A stretch of DNA of 64,000 bases from Phycisphaerales bacterium (lineage in GTDB: Bacteria; Planctomycetota; Phycisphaerae; Phycisphaerales; UBA1924): the NCBI GenBank assembly GCA_020849615.1, contig JADLFW010000005.1:105849-169848 (forward strand). The letters are read 5' to 3'. The position numbers and the translations under genes were made by a program. Below the pieces are notes generated by a model, which saw only the letters and a program-made list of their open reading frames with translations, did no database searches and was not told the DNA's origin. Below, one piece after another: positions 1 through 8,907 of the stretch. Each line of letters opens with the position of its first letter. The first letter of the stretch is position 1.

Positions 1-384
1 CGCTGCGAGGAGGCCCTGGCCTTCTACAAGACCGCGGTGGGCGCGAAGGTGGAGCGCGTGATGAAGTTCAGCGAGAGTCCCGACCCCATGCCGCCCGGCG
101 TGCTGGCGCCGGGGTTTGAGCACAAGGTAATGCACTCATCGTTCAAGGTGGGGGGGAGCACCGTGATGGCGTCGGACGGCTGCGGCCCGGGCTCGAAGTT
201 CGAGGGCTTCTCGCTGTCGCTGAGCGTGGCGACGGAGGCGGAGGCGGACAAGGCGTTCAATGCCCTGGCGGCGGGCGGGAAGGTGACGATGCCGTTGGGC
301 AAAACCTTCTGGTCTCCGCGCTTCGGCATGCTCACCGACAAGTTCGGCGTGGCGTGGATGGTGATCGTGCCCGCGGCCTGCTGA
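1..384 (+). CDS. VOC (PhnB-like) family protein, 5' partial
   Basis: The frame is open from the first base of the window, so the N-terminus lies outside. The visible 127 residues begin RCEEALAFYKTAVGAK, the typical start of the second strand/helix of a vicinal-oxygen-chelate fold (PhnB / DUF899-like glyoxalase superfamily). The C-terminal part, ending FGVAWMVIVPAAC, matches the usual W-x-I/V strand that closes these proteins. The family includes isomerases, dioxygenases and resistance proteins, so substrate cannot be given. The next gene, 28 bases downstream on the same strand, is another VOC protein, suggesting a tandem duplication or a small operon. Confidence 0.8.
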   Translation, partial: RCEEALAFYKTAVGAKVERVMKFSESPDPMPPGVLAPGFEHKVMHSSFKVGGSTVMASDGCGPGSKFEGFSLSLSVATEAEADKAFNALAAGGKVTMPLGKTFWSPRFGMLTDKFGVAWMVIVPAAC

Positions 385-412
385 TGCCGCCCGGGGAGAG
401 AAAGGTCCTGTC

Positions 413-901
413 ATGCCGAACATCGATGTCGGAGTCTGCCTCTCGCTGGGCGAACGCTGCGAAGAGGCGGCGGAGTTCTACGTCGCGATCTTTCCGGGCT
501 CGCGGATCGTCAGCCGCTCGCGCTACGGGGAGGCCGGGCGGGAGATGCACCAGCAGCGGCCCGGCACGATCCTCGCCGTGGAGTTTGACCTCTCGGGCCG
601 GCGCTTCATGGCGCTCAACGGGCCGAAAGACCGATTCAACCAGGCGATCTCGCTCCAGATCCACTGCGACACCCAGGAAGAGGTCGATCACTTCTGGGAG
701 CGGCTGACGGCGGGCGGGAAACCGATCGCGTGCGGCTGGCTCGAGGACAGGTACGGGGTTTCGTGGCAGGTCGTTCCGAGAGTCATGGGCGACATGCTGA
801 GCGACTTCACATCCCCCGCATCGCAGCGGGCCTTCGTGGCGATGATGGGGATGGTGAAGATCGACATCGCGGCGATCAAGCGGGCCTACGCGGGCGCGTG
901 A
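413..901 (+). CDS. VOC family protein (3-demethylubiquinone-9 3-methyltransferase-like fold)
   Basis: This 162-residue protein belongs to the PhnB-like VOC family. It opens with a predicted first strand, then EEAAEFYVAIFPGSRI, and has the DGRxxALNGP-type middle (ALNGPKDRF). GVSWQVVPRVMGDML near residue 122 is the family hallmark, followed by the short C-terminal helix containing MMGMVKIDIAAIKRAY. The ATG is preceded by a GAGAAAGG-type ribosome site. Proteins of this group are often annotated as methyltransferases although they lack a SAM site; a metal-dependent or binding role is more likely. It follows a partial VOC gene at the window start, probably in one transcript. Confidence 0.85.
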   Translation: MPNIDVGVCLSLGERCEEAAEFYVAIFPGSRIVSRSRYGEAGREMHQQRPGTILAVEFDLSGRRFMALNGPKDRFNQAISLQIHCDTQEEVDHFWERLTAGGKPIACGWLEDRYGVSWQVVPRVMGDMLSDFTSPASQRAFVAMMGMVKIDIAAIKRAYAGA

Positions 902-1048
902 TCGGCTGATGGGCTGCGGCCCGGCCGGCTGGCACCCGGGCCCGCGTTCACCTACCGTGGCCGGACTTCATACGGCGGGCCGGATCCGCATGCGGGGTGC
1001 GGGGCCCGGCGCGCGGAGCGGACCCTTCCAATTGACAAGGAACGCAAC

Positions 1049-3466
1049 ATGAGAGTCGCCGCATTGGTGACGACCTTCGGCCTTCTTCTGGCCGCGGTGA
1101 TGGCGCCCGTTGCACGGGCTCAGGATGTGCTGCCGAGGCCCGACCAGCCCTTCAAGGGCACGATCGGGCGCACGGGCAAGGACTCGAAGCCCGACTTCCC
1201 CAAGCCGGTCGAGGCGGCCAAGGGCGCGCCCAACGTGCTGGTCATCCTGACCGATGATGTGGGCTTCGGGGCCTCATCCACGTTCGGCGGCCCGATCCCC
1301 ACGCCGACGATGGAGCGGCTGGCCCGGGCCGGGCTGCGTTACAACTCGTTCCACACGACGGCGCTGTGCTCGCCCACGCGGGCCGCGCTGCTGAGCGGGC
1401 GCAACCACCACACGGCGAGCACCGGCGTGATCATGGAGCTGGGCACGGGCTACCCGGGCTACAACTCGCTGATGTCCAAGAGCTGTGGCACCTTCGCCGA
1501 GGTGCTGAAGCAGAGCGGGTACAACACTTCGTGGTACGGCAAGAACCACAACGTCCCCGACTGGCAGAACAGCCAGGCCGGGCCGTACGACCTGTGGCCC
1601 ACCGGGCTGGGCTTCGAGTACTTCTACGGTTTCATCGGCGGTGACACCAGCCAGTGGACCCCGACCCTGTTCGAGGGCACCAAGCCCATCGAGCCGCCGC
1701 ACGACGAGGTGGCGGCCAACAACTACTTCTTCGAAAGGGACATGGCCGACCACTGCATCAACTGGATCCGGATGCAGCACGCCGTCGCCCCCGGCAAGCC
1801 GTTCCTGGCCTATTACGCCCCCGGCACAGCGCACGCGCCGCACCACGCGCCCAGGGAGTGGATCGCGAAGTTCAAGGGCCGCTTCGACCAGGGGTGGGAC
1901 AAGGTGCGCGAGGAGACCATCGCGCGCCAGAAGGCCCTGGGCGTGATCCCCGCGGATGCGTTGCTGACCGAGCGTCCGCCGGGCATCCCCGCGTGGGACT
2001 CCCTGGGCGCCGACCAGAAGAAGCTGTTCGCGCGCATGATGGAGGTCTACTGCGCTGCGCTGGCCCACTGCGATCACCAGATGGGGCGCATCCTCGACGC
2101 CATCGAGGCGCAGGGCGAACTCGACAACACGCTGGTGATCTACATCCAGGGTGACAACGGCGCCAGCGGCGAGGGGGGGATGCAGGGCCTGCTCAACGAG
2201 ATGAGCGTCTTCAACGCTATCCCCGAGGACATACGGGAGGTCATCCGCCGCGCGGATGAGCTGGGCGGCCCGACCACGTTCAACCACTACCCGGTCGGCT
2301 GGGCCCACGCGATGGACACGCCGTTCCAGTGGTGCAAGCAGATCGCCAGCCACTTCGGCGGGACGCGCAACGGCATGGTCGTCTCCTGGCCCGCGCGCAT
2401 CAGGGACAAGGGCGGCCTCCGCACGCAGTTCTGCTCGGTCATCGACATCGCGCCGACGATCTTCGAGGCCGCCGGCGTGAAGCCCCCGGCGAGCATCAAC
2501 GGCGTGGAGCAGAAGCCCATCGAGGGAACGAGCCTGCTCTACACGTTCGACGATGCGAAGGCGCCGACGAGGCACACGACGCAGTATTTCGAGATGTTCG
2601 GCAACCAGGGCATCTACCACGACGGCTGGGTCGCCTGCACGACGCCGGGCGTCGCCCCGTGGGATGCCGCCGCGGAGGCGGAGGGCCGGCTGCCCTCCGT
2701 CCTTGACTACAAGTGGGAGCTCTACAACGTCTCCACGGACTTCTCGCAGGCGACCGACCTGGCCGCGAAGGAGCCCGGGAAGCTCAAGGAGCTGCAGGAC
2801 CTCTTCTGGAAGGAGGCCGAGAAGTACAATGTCCTGCCGATCGAGAACAGCCGGCTCAGCCGCTTTGATGTGAGCCTCCGCCCCAGCCTCACCCGCGGTC
2901 GCGATGAGTTCACGTACTTCCCGGGGCTGGTGCGCATCCCAGAGGGCGCAGCGCCCGACACGAAGAACCGGTCCTGGCAGATTACCGCCGAGGTCGATAT
3001 CCCCGCGGACGGCGCGGAGGGAATGCTGGTCACGCACGGCGGCCGCTTCTCCGGCTGGGGGTTCTACGTCCTCAAAGGCAGGCCCGTCTTCTGCTACAAC
3101 CTCGCGGGTGTTGCGCACTCCACCATCGCCAGCGCCGAGGCGCTCGCGCCGGGCCCGCACACCATCGTGTACACCTTCAAGTACGACGGTGGTCTGGGCA
3201 AGGGGGGCGAGGGAACGATCCAGATCGACGGCAGGACGGTGGCCACGGGGCGCATCGACCGCACGCTGGGCTTCCGTCTCTCGCTCGACGAGACGCTCGA
3301 CTGCGGCGAGGACACCGGCACGCCCGTGAACGACGACTACACCGTGCCGTTCAGGTTCACCGGCGAGCTCAAGAAGGCCGTGATCACACTGGGCAAAAGC
3401 GGGCTGGCTGAGGCCGACCTGGAGGTGATCGACGCGGCGGCCCGCGCCCTGGCGGGACGCGAGTGA
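1049..3466 (+). CDS. secreted arylsulfatase (sulfatase family)
   Basis: An 805-residue type I sulfatase. Residues 1-24 form a signal peptide ending VARA, so the enzyme is exported. NVLVILTDDVGFG (62-74) supplies the first metal-binding Asp pair. CSPTR at 107-111 is the C-x-P-x-R signature whose Cys is oxidised to formylglycine by an FGE. The catalytic domain runs to about residue 560. The C-terminal 200 residues (THGGRFSGWGFYVLKG region) resemble a concanavalin-like beta-sandwich found in large planctomycete arylsulfatases. Hydrolysis of sulfate esters, probably on algal polysaccharides, is inferred. AAGGAA precedes the ATG. No FGE gene is in the window. Confidence 0.93.
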   Translation: MRVAALVTTFGLLLAAVMAPVARAQDVLPRPDQPFKGTIGRTGKDSKPDFPKPVEAAKGAPNVLVILTDDVGFGASSTFGGPIPTPTMERLARAGLRYNSFHTTALCSPTRAALLSGRNHHTASTGVIMELGTGYPGYNSLMSKSCGTFAEVLKQSGYNTSWYGKNHNVPDWQNSQAGPYDLWPTGLGFEYFYGFIGGDTSQWTPTLFEGTKPIEPPHDEVAANNYFFERDMADHCINWIRMQHAVAPGKPFLAYYAPGTAHAPHHAPREWIAKFKGRFDQGWDKVREETIARQKALGVIPADALLTERPPGIPAWDSLGADQKKLFARMMEVYCAALAHCDHQMGRILDAIEAQGELDNTLVIYIQGDNGASGEGGMQGLLNEMSVFNAIPEDIREVIRRADELGGPTTFNHYPVGWAHAMDTPFQWCKQIASHFGGTRNGMVVSWPARIRDKGGLRTQFCSVIDIAPTIFEAAGVKPPASINGVEQKPIEGTSLLYTFDDAKAPTRHTTQYFEMFGNQGIYHDGWVACTTPGVAPWDAAAEAEGRLPSVLDYKWELYNVSTDFSQATDLAAKEPGKLKELQDLFWKEAEKYNVLPIENSRLSRFDVSLRPSLTRGRDEFTYFPGLVRIPEGAAPDTKNRSWQITAEVDIPADGAEGMLVTHGGRFSGWGFYVLKGRPVFCYNLAGVAHSTIASAEALAPGPHTIVYTFKYDGGLGKGGEGTIQIDGRTVATGRIDRTLGFRLSLDETLDCGEDTGTPVNDDYTVPFRFTGELKKAVITLGKSGLAEADLEVIDAAARALAGRE

Positions 3467-3562
3467 CTATCGCGCACTGATACTCCGGTCCCGACGTCCA
3501 GCGGCGCCGGGACCGATTCGGCAGCATCTTCAAGACCCTCCCCCGCGGCGGCGGTGCCGGGC

Positions 3563-3653
3563 TGGCACGGCTCTCCGAACCGTGCATTTCGATCGGTGTT
3601 TCCATGCCCGGCTCGGAGAGCCGGGCCACCCAAAGGCATCCGTCAAACAGAAC
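3563..3653 (-). repeat. dispersed REP-doublet element, copy A
   Basis: One of three closely similar copies in the window (the others are at 18241-18360 and 31579-31700); this one is in reverse orientation. It contains two hairpins. The outer one, 3565-3585, has arms GCACGG / CCGTGC around a TCTCCGA-type loop. The second, around 3605-3626, has arms GCCCGGCTC / GAGCCGGGC. It lies between the convergent sulfatase and kinase genes and may also serve as a transcript end. It is a BIME-like structure; no transposase is nearby. Confidence 0.8.
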
Positions 3654-3683
3654 CTCGGCAGCTTCAACTCAACTCCACAATTC

Positions 3684-6569
3684 TCACCTGGCCGCGGGGC
3701 TCGCCGCCTTCAGGTCCGCGAGCTTCTGCTTCCACGGCCCGGCCTTCGCCGCGTGGCCCATCCCGGGCTCGGCGGCTTCCCATTTTTCGTACAGCTTGAT
3801 GATGGTGTCGATGGTGTTCTCGCGCCCCTCATCATCGATGCCGGGCGCCCGGGCCTGCCCTTCGTAGCCCTCGGTGAGCAGCGGCTCGGCCTCGGCGTAC
3901 CGGGCCTGGCGGATGAGGCAGGCGCCCAGGAAGGTCTTGGCGACGCCGAGCATGGGGTCATCGGGCGGGAGCACATGCATGCGGATCTCCAAGGCCCGGC
4001 GCAGCATCGCCTCGGACTCAGCCAATCGCTCCGGCGTGGGATTGCGGAAGAGCGCAAGGCCCAGACTGGAGGCGGTGTTGGCCTGGTCGATGTGGTCGGC
4101 CAGGCCCGCCGCCTCGCGGATTGCCATGCACTCGCGGTAGGTGGCTTCGCACTCCTCGTGATGGCCCGCACGCTCCTGGATGGCGCCGAGGTTGTGGAGG
4201 ATCGCGGCGAGGCGAGGGTTGCCGGGCCCGAACTTGGCCCGGGCCTGCTCGGCGGCGTCGCGGAGGATCTTCTCGGCCTCGTCGATCCTGCCCTCGTGGG
4301 CGAGGATGGTGCAGTAGTTGGACCGCAGGCGCGCAAGCTGCGGGTGATCGGGGTCGAGGATGCGCTGGGCCAGTTCGAAGGCCTGGCGGAACTCGGCGCC
4401 CGCCTCGGCGAAGCGGCCCTGGTCGACCAGGGCGACGGCGAGGTTGTTGAGCTCGTGCAGCACGGCCGTGTCATCGCCGCCGGCGCGGGAGATCTCGAGC
4501 GCGCGCCGGGAGGCCTGCTCGGCTTCGGCGTGCCGGCCCTGCGCCGACGCGATCCGCGCGCTGGTTTCCAGCACATCGGTGAAGAGCGTGGGGTGCTCCC
4601 GGGCCAGAGGCTCCGCGGCCCGCATGGCGCCCGCGATGATCGGGATCGCCTCCTCGGTGCGGCCCATGTCGAGCAGAGTCATGGCCAGGCCGCGTGCCGC
4701 GTTGATGGTGGATGGATGGTCCGGGCCCAGGGCTTCGGTCAGGAGGTCGAGGGCACGCCGGGCCTGCACCCGCGACTCCTCCAGCCGTCCCTGCTCGAGG
4801 CGGAGCGTGCTCCAGACGCCGGCGAGGTCGGCCAGGGTTGTGGGCGGCACATCAGCCGTGGCATCCGCGATCGCCTGCGCCCGGCCGAGCAGCGCATCGG
4901 CGCGGTCGAAATCACCCAGCAGCGTGAAGGTCTTGGCCAGGGCCCGGCGGGCCTCGATCTCGCTGATGGGCTCGGCTTTCAGGTCGCCCTGGTCGAGCTG
5001 CCGGGCCGCATCGCCGAGCACGGCGCGGACGGTGACATCGCGGTTGGTGCCGGCGATAGTGGGATCGGCGGCGGCGAGGACCCGCTCCAGGAAGCCCGCG
5101 ACCAGCTCGGCCCGGCGGCGCTGCGATTCCGCGGCGGCGCGGGCGGCCTCGGCGACGGTCTTCTGCTGCTCGAGCTCGGCGGCCCGGGCCTGCTCCGCCA
5201 GCCGGGCCGCGACCTCGGCGTTGCGTGACTTCACGGCCGACACGTAGCCCATCGCGGCAAGTCCCGTGCCCGCCAGCAGCGCCGCGGCGATGAGTGATGC
5301 GGCGAAGACGGGACCGCGGTGGCGGCGGATGAACTTGCTGGCCCGGTAGCCGGCCGAGGGCGGCGCGGCATCGACGGGCCGTCCCGACAGGAAATGGTTG
5401 AGATCCTGGGCGAGGGCGCCGGGAGTCTCGTAGCGCCGGGCCCGGTCTTTCTCGAGGGCTTTCATCACGACCCAGTCGAGGTCGCCGCGGAGCATCGGGC
5501 CCAGCCGCGCGGGCTCGACGCGCCGGCGCGTGGCGATGTCGGCGAGCGTGGCGTGCTGCGACAGCCGCGTGCTGGGGCGGGGCGGGTCATCCTCACGGAT
5601 GATGCGCTGCATCTCGGCGAACGCGGCGGAGCGGAGCTTGCGGCCGTCGAACGGCGTCGTGCCCGTGAGCAGTTCGTACAGCAGCACACCCAGCGAGTAG
5701 ACATCGGTCCGCGTGTCGATGTCGAGGGAGCCCTCGGCCTGCTCGGGGCTCATGTACTCCGGGGTGCCGATGAGCTGCTGGTGCTCGGTGAAGAGCGTCT
5801 TCTCGGTCAGGCGCTGCTGGGTCGCCTTGGCGATGCCGAAGTCGATGACCTTGGCGAAGGCCCGGCCGTCCTGCGTGCTCACCAGCACGTTGCTGGGCTT
5901 GATGTCGCGGTGGATCACGCCCTTGGTGTGGGCGTGCTGCACCGCGTAGCACACCTGCGCGAAGAGCGCGAGACGGTCGGCGATGGGCAGGTGGTGACGG
6001 TCGCAGTAGTCGGTGACGGGCTCACCCTTCACCAGCTCCATGACGAAGTACGGGCGACCCGTCTCGGTCGCGCCGGCGTCCAGCACCTTGGCGATGTTGG
6101 GGTGATCCATCATCGCCAGGGCCTGGCGTTCCTGCTCGAACCGGGCCACGACCTGGCGGGTGTCCATCCCCAGCTTGATGATCTTGAGGGCGACGCGGCG
6201 CTGCACGGGCCGCTCCTGGTCGGCCATGAAGACCGACCCGAAGCCGCCCTCGCCGATCTGCTGGAGGAGCTTGTACGGGCCGATGCGCGTGCCGGGCGTC
6301 TCGCGCGGCCCCGGTGCGCTGGCGGGCAGCGTGACCGTCTCGCCCAGCGGCCCGGCGTGGATGTGGGCGACATCGGCGGTCGGCGAACCCAGGAACTCAG
6401 GCCCGGCGTCGTGGGCGTCGAGGAGCCGATGCGCCCGGGCTCGGAGAGCGGGGTCGCCCGCGCAGGCCCGGTCGAGGTACGCGGCCCGCTGGTCGGGGGG
6501 AAGGTCGACGGCGGCGTTGAAGACTTCCTTGGGGGTGGGTCGGGGTTGGGGGTCCGTGGGTGGGGTCAT
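3684..6569 (-). CDS. Ser/Thr protein kinase with membrane segment and TPR repeats
   Basis: A 961-residue Hanks-type kinase. The glycine loop GEGGFGSV is at 106-113, the ATP lysine K129 lies in VALKI, the catalytic loop HRDIKPSN is at 220-227 and DFG is at 243-245, so all key residues are intact. A transmembrane helix spans about 420-443, followed by an Ala/Glu/Gln-rich coiled coil and TPR-type repeats to the end (repeated LG.....A....RALE helices). The kinase domain is therefore cytoplasmic and the TPR part likely on the other side. The start was chosen at the ATG whose ATGA overlaps the stop of the upstream sigma gene, 54 bases inside the longest open frame. Pairing of this kinase type with a TIGR02999 sigma factor is a planctomycete hallmark. 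Confidence 0.95.
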   Translation of the reverse strand: MTPPTDPQPRPTPKEVFNAAVDLPPDQRAAYLDRACAGDPALRARAHRLLDAHDAGPEFLGSPTADVAHIHAGPLGETVTLPASAPGPRETPGTRIGPYKLLQQIGEGGFGSVFMADQERPVQRRVALKIIKLGMDTRQVVARFEQERQALAMMDHPNIAKVLDAGATETGRPYFVMELVKGEPVTDYCDRHHLPIADRLALFAQVCYAVQHAHTKGVIHRDIKPSNVLVSTQDGRAFAKVIDFGIAKATQQRLTEKTLFTEHQQLIGTPEYMSPEQAEGSLDIDTRTDVYSLGVLLYELLTGTTPFDGRKLRSAAFAEMQRIIREDDPPRPSTRLSQHATLADIATRRRVEPARLGPMLRGDLDWVVMKALEKDRARRYETPGALAQDLNHFLSGRPVDAAPPSAGYRASKFIRRHRGPVFAASLIAAALLAGTGLAAMGYVSAVKSRNAEVAARLAEQARAAELEQQKTVAEAARAAAESQRRRAELVAGFLERVLAAADPTIAGTNRDVTVRAVLGDAARQLDQGDLKAEPISEIEARRALAKTFTLLGDFDRADALLGRAQAIADATADVPPTTLADLAGVWSTLRLEQGRLEESRVQARRALDLLTEALGPDHPSTINAARGLAMTLLDMGRTEEAIPIIAGAMRAAEPLAREHPTLFTDVLETSARIASAQGRHAEAEQASRRALEISRAGGDDTAVLHELNNLAVALVDQGRFAEAGAEFRQAFELAQRILDPDHPQLARLRSNYCTILAHEGRIDEAEKILRDAAEQARAKFGPGNPRLAAILHNLGAIQERAGHHEECEATYRECMAIREAAGLADHIDQANTASSLGLALFRNPTPERLAESEAMLRRALEIRMHVLPPDDPMLGVAKTFLGACLIRQARYAEAEPLLTEGYEGQARAPGIDDEGRENTIDTIIKLYEKWEAAEPGMGHAAKAGPWKQKLADLKAASPAAR

Positions 6570-7093
6570 GCATCTCCCTCGTGCTGCCAGGCATCGAGGA
6601 TCCAGGCGCGGGCGTAGGCCCATTCGCGCTTGACGGTGGGCGTGGAGACGCCCAGGACGCGGGCGGTGTCGTCCAGGCTGAGCCCGGCGTAGAACCGGAG
6701 CCGAACGACCTGCGCAGCGCGGGGGTCCTCCTGTTCTAAGCGCAGGAGAAGGTCATCGAGGATCAGGGCATCGCTGATTTTGTCCTCGGCGGCGAGGTCG
6801 AGGACATCGGCGACCCGCCGCAGGCCCGCGCCCCTCTTGGCAGCGCCGCGGCGACGCGCGTGGTCGATGAGGATCCTGCGCATGGCCTCGGCGGCGGCGA
6901 AATAGAAGCGTGGGTCATCGGCGGGAGTCTGCTCGCGGAGCCGGATGTACGCCTCGTGGACGAGCGCGGTTGAGGTGAGGGTGTGCCCGACCCGCTCGCC
7001 GCGCATCTGGCGCTGGGCGATGGCCCGGAGGGCGGCGTAGATCCGTTCCTCCAGGTTCCCGCGGTCGGGTTCACCGGCTTCCGGGGTCAGCAC
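6566..7093 (-). CDS. ECF-type RNA polymerase sigma factor, TIGR02999 family
   Basis: A 175-residue extracytoplasmic-function sigma factor. Region 2 carries the TLTSTALVHEAYIRL motif characteristic of the TIGR02999 (Sig-70_X6) group. Region 4 contains the helix-turn-helix LSLDDTARVLGVSTPTVKREW. No anti-sigma factor gene is adjacent. Instead its stop codon overlaps the start of a membrane Ser/Thr kinase by 4 bases (ATGA), so the two proteins are translationally coupled and probably form one signalling module, with activity perhaps controlled by phosphorylation. That control is inferred. Its promoter lies in the 112-base gap before the divergent PLP enzyme. Confidence 0.92.
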   Translation of the reverse strand: MLTPEAGEPDRGNLEERIYAALRAIAQRQMRGERVGHTLTSTALVHEAYIRLREQTPADDPRFYFAAAEAMRRILIDHARRRGAAKRGAGLRRVADVLDLAAEDKISDALILDDLLLRLEQEDPRAAQVVRLRFYAGLSLDDTARVLGVSTPTVKREWAYARAWILDAWQHEGDA

Positions 7094-7205
7094 GGGGTGA
7101 TGCTACCCCGGATGGGGCGGTCGCCGGGCCCGGCCCGGCCGCCGCCGGGCGCGTGCATTGTTTCAGATGACCCGCGGGTCGATAATGGCGTACAGGAGGC
7201 GCCCC

Positions 7206-8477
7206 ATGAAGCCCTTCGACCCCATCGAGTCCCTGGCCCGGGTGCGGCACGAGTTCGGGGAGCACGGCGGCGTCAACAGGTCGATCGAGGCCTCGACGAC
7301 ATTCACGGTGATGCACGCGGACACGATGCCGGAGATCTTCCACGGCCACCTCGGCCCGGAGCGCGGGTGCTACCTGTACGGGCGGCATTTCAACCCGACG
7401 GTGTACGCGCTGGGACGGGAGATCGCGGCGCTCGAGGGCGCGGAGACAGGGTACTGCGCGTCGAGCGGCATGGCCGCGATCTCGGCGGCGCTGCTGCAGT
7501 GCTGCTCGACAGGCGACCACATCGTCAGCAGCCGCACGGTCTACGGCGGCACGTTCGCGCTCCTGCGCGAGCTCCTTCCCGCCAAGGCGGGAATCTCGAC
7601 CACGTTCGTGGACGCCTGGGACTTCGACGCGGTGGCGCGGGCCATCACGCCGCGCACCCGGGTCCTCTACGCCGAGACCATGTCGAACCCCACCCTGCGC
7701 ATCGCCGACATCCCGCGGCTCGCCAGGATCGCCCGGGCCCGGGATGTGAATCTCATCATCGACAACACCTTCTGCCCGCTGCTGGTCTCGCCCATCCGGC
7801 TCGGCGCCGACATCGTGTGCCATAGCCTCACCAAGTTCATCAACGGCGCTTCGGACATCATCGCCGGAGCGGTCGTGGGCCCGGCCGAGTTCATCACGGG
7901 CCTGATGGACCTGCACACCGGCCCGCTCATGCTGCTCGGCCCGACCATGGACCCGCGCGTCGCCTTCGACATCAGCCTCCGCCTGCCGCACCTGGGCCTG
8001 CGGATGGCCGAGCACGGCCGCCGGGCCCAGGTCTTCGCGGAACGCCTCCACGAGCGGGGGCTGAACGTCACGTACCCGGGGCTGCCCGACCACCCCGACC
8101 ACGAGCTGATGGCCCGGCTCTCCAATCCCGGCTACGGCTTCGGCGGGATCCTGACGATCGACCTGGGCACGACCGAGCGGGCCTTCGCGTTGATGGAGCG
8201 GCTGCAGAACGAGATGAAGTTCGGCTACATGGCGGTGAGCCTGGGCTACTTCGACACGCTGATGTCGTGCTCGGCCAGCTCGACCTCCAGCGAGATGAGC
8301 GAGGAAGACCTGGCCCGCGCCGGCATCAGCCCGGGCCTCGTGCGGCTCTCGATCGGCTATACCGGCACGCTGGAGCAGCGCTGGGCCCAGATGGACCGGG
8401 CCCTGCGCGAACTCGGGACGGCGCGGGGCCCGTATCATCGGGCCGGCGTCGCCGCGGCGCCCGGGAGCCAGCCATGA
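7206..8477 (+). CDS. PLP-dependent Cys/Met metabolism enzyme (gamma-lyase type)
   Basis: A 423-residue member of the trans-sulfuration fold-type I family (methionine gamma-lyase, cystathionine gamma-synthase/lyase, O-acylhomoserine sulfhydrylase). SSGMAA (86-91) is the phosphate-binding turn, D186 in IIDNTF holds the pyridine nitrogen, and K210 in SLTKFING forms the Schiff base. The ATG at 7206 was chosen because AGGAGG ends 6 bases before it; an open frame extends 48 bases further upstream. The stop overlaps the next gene by 4 bases. Compared with the second family member at 17003, this one has a divergent C-terminus (SSTSSEMSEEDL), so a different sulfur substrate is likely. Confidence 0.9.
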   Translation: MKPFDPIESLARVRHEFGEHGGVNRSIEASTTFTVMHADTMPEIFHGHLGPERGCYLYGRHFNPTVYALGREIAALEGAETGYCASSGMAAISAALLQCCSTGDHIVSSRTVYGGTFALLRELLPAKAGISTTFVDAWDFDAVARAITPRTRVLYAETMSNPTLRIADIPRLARIARARDVNLIIDNTFCPLLVSPIRLGADIVCHSLTKFINGASDIIAGAVVGPAEFITGLMDLHTGPLMLLGPTMDPRVAFDISLRLPHLGLRMAEHGRRAQVFAERLHERGLNVTYPGLPDHPDHELMARLSNPGYGFGGILTIDLGTTERAFALMERLQNEMKFGYMAVSLGYFDTLMSCSASSTSSEMSEEDLARAGISPGLVRLSIGYTGTLEQRWAQMDRALRELGTARGPYHRAGVAAAPGSQP

Positions 8478-8890
8478 CCGAGCGCAGCGAGGGAAAGCAG
8501 GCACAGGACCGCCTGCAGGAGTTCCGCGAGTTCCGCGAGCGGATGAACCGCCGCATCTTCGAGCAGAAAGACCTGGTGATCAACCGGTTCTTCGCCCTCG
8601 ACGGCCAGGCCTACAAGCCCGGCGCGCTCGACGAGAAGACCAAGGAGGTCGCAGGGCTGTCGGCCTCGCTGGTGCTGCGCTGCGATGACTGCATCGCCTA
8701 CCACATCATCCGCTGCAAGGAGATCGGGCTCAGCGATCAGCAGATCTGGGAAGTGCTGGGCGTCGGGCTGATCGTCGGCGGCTCGATCGTGATCCCTCAC
8801 CTCCGCCGGGCCGTCGACCTGCTCGATGAGCTCAATCGCCCCGGCACCGTCGTCAGCGTGGACCCGCCGGGCCACGACCACGGCAGCTGA
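8474..8890 (+). CDS. carboxymuconolactone decarboxylase / AhpD-like protein
   Basis: A 138-residue AhpD/CMD-fold protein. The motif CDDCIAYHIIRCKEIG has the CxxC and downstream His of peroxidase-active AhpD-like members, and GLIVGGSIVIPH is the usual last helix. The start ATG lies in an ATGA overlap with the preceding PLP enzyme, so the two are translated as a unit. A redox or detoxification step linked to sulfur amino acid breakdown is a reasonable inference but not proven. A distant relative sits at 22444-22974. Confidence 0.9.
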   Translation: MTERSEGKQAQDRLQEFREFRERMNRRIFEQKDLVINRFFALDGQAYKPGALDEKTKEVAGLSASLVLRCDDCIAYHIIRCKEIGLSDQQIWEVLGVGLIVGGSIVIPHLRRAVDLLDELNRPGTVVSVDPPGHDHGS

Positions 8891-8907
8891 CGCGCCGCGC
8901 GCTTGGT

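Noticed and set aside
1031..1036. TTGACA upstream of the sulfatase gene as a -35 box
   Set aside because: It lies only 18 bases before the ATG, leaving no room for a -10 and a leader; the following AAGGAA is the ribosome site.
1274..3160. Long open frame antisense to the sulfatase gene
   Set aside because: It is a shadow produced by the GC-rich third codon position of the real gene; its translation is Arg/Gly/Val-rich low-complexity sequence without any family motif or ribosome site. The same applies to the long antisense frames over the kinase (3582-5228), PHP-GT4 (23818-26127), ABC-2 permease (29494-31539), dnaX (40472-42613) and exporter (43284-45779).
3582..3660. A small protein encoded by the repeat region after the sulfatase gene
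   Set aside because: The frame exists in all copies of the repeat, with the same hairpin-derived residues and no ribosome site.
7094..7205. A SAM or other sulfur-related riboswitch upstream of the PLP enzyme
   Set aside because: Only 112 bases separate the divergent genes, and none of the conserved SAM-I/SAM-II core sequences is visible.
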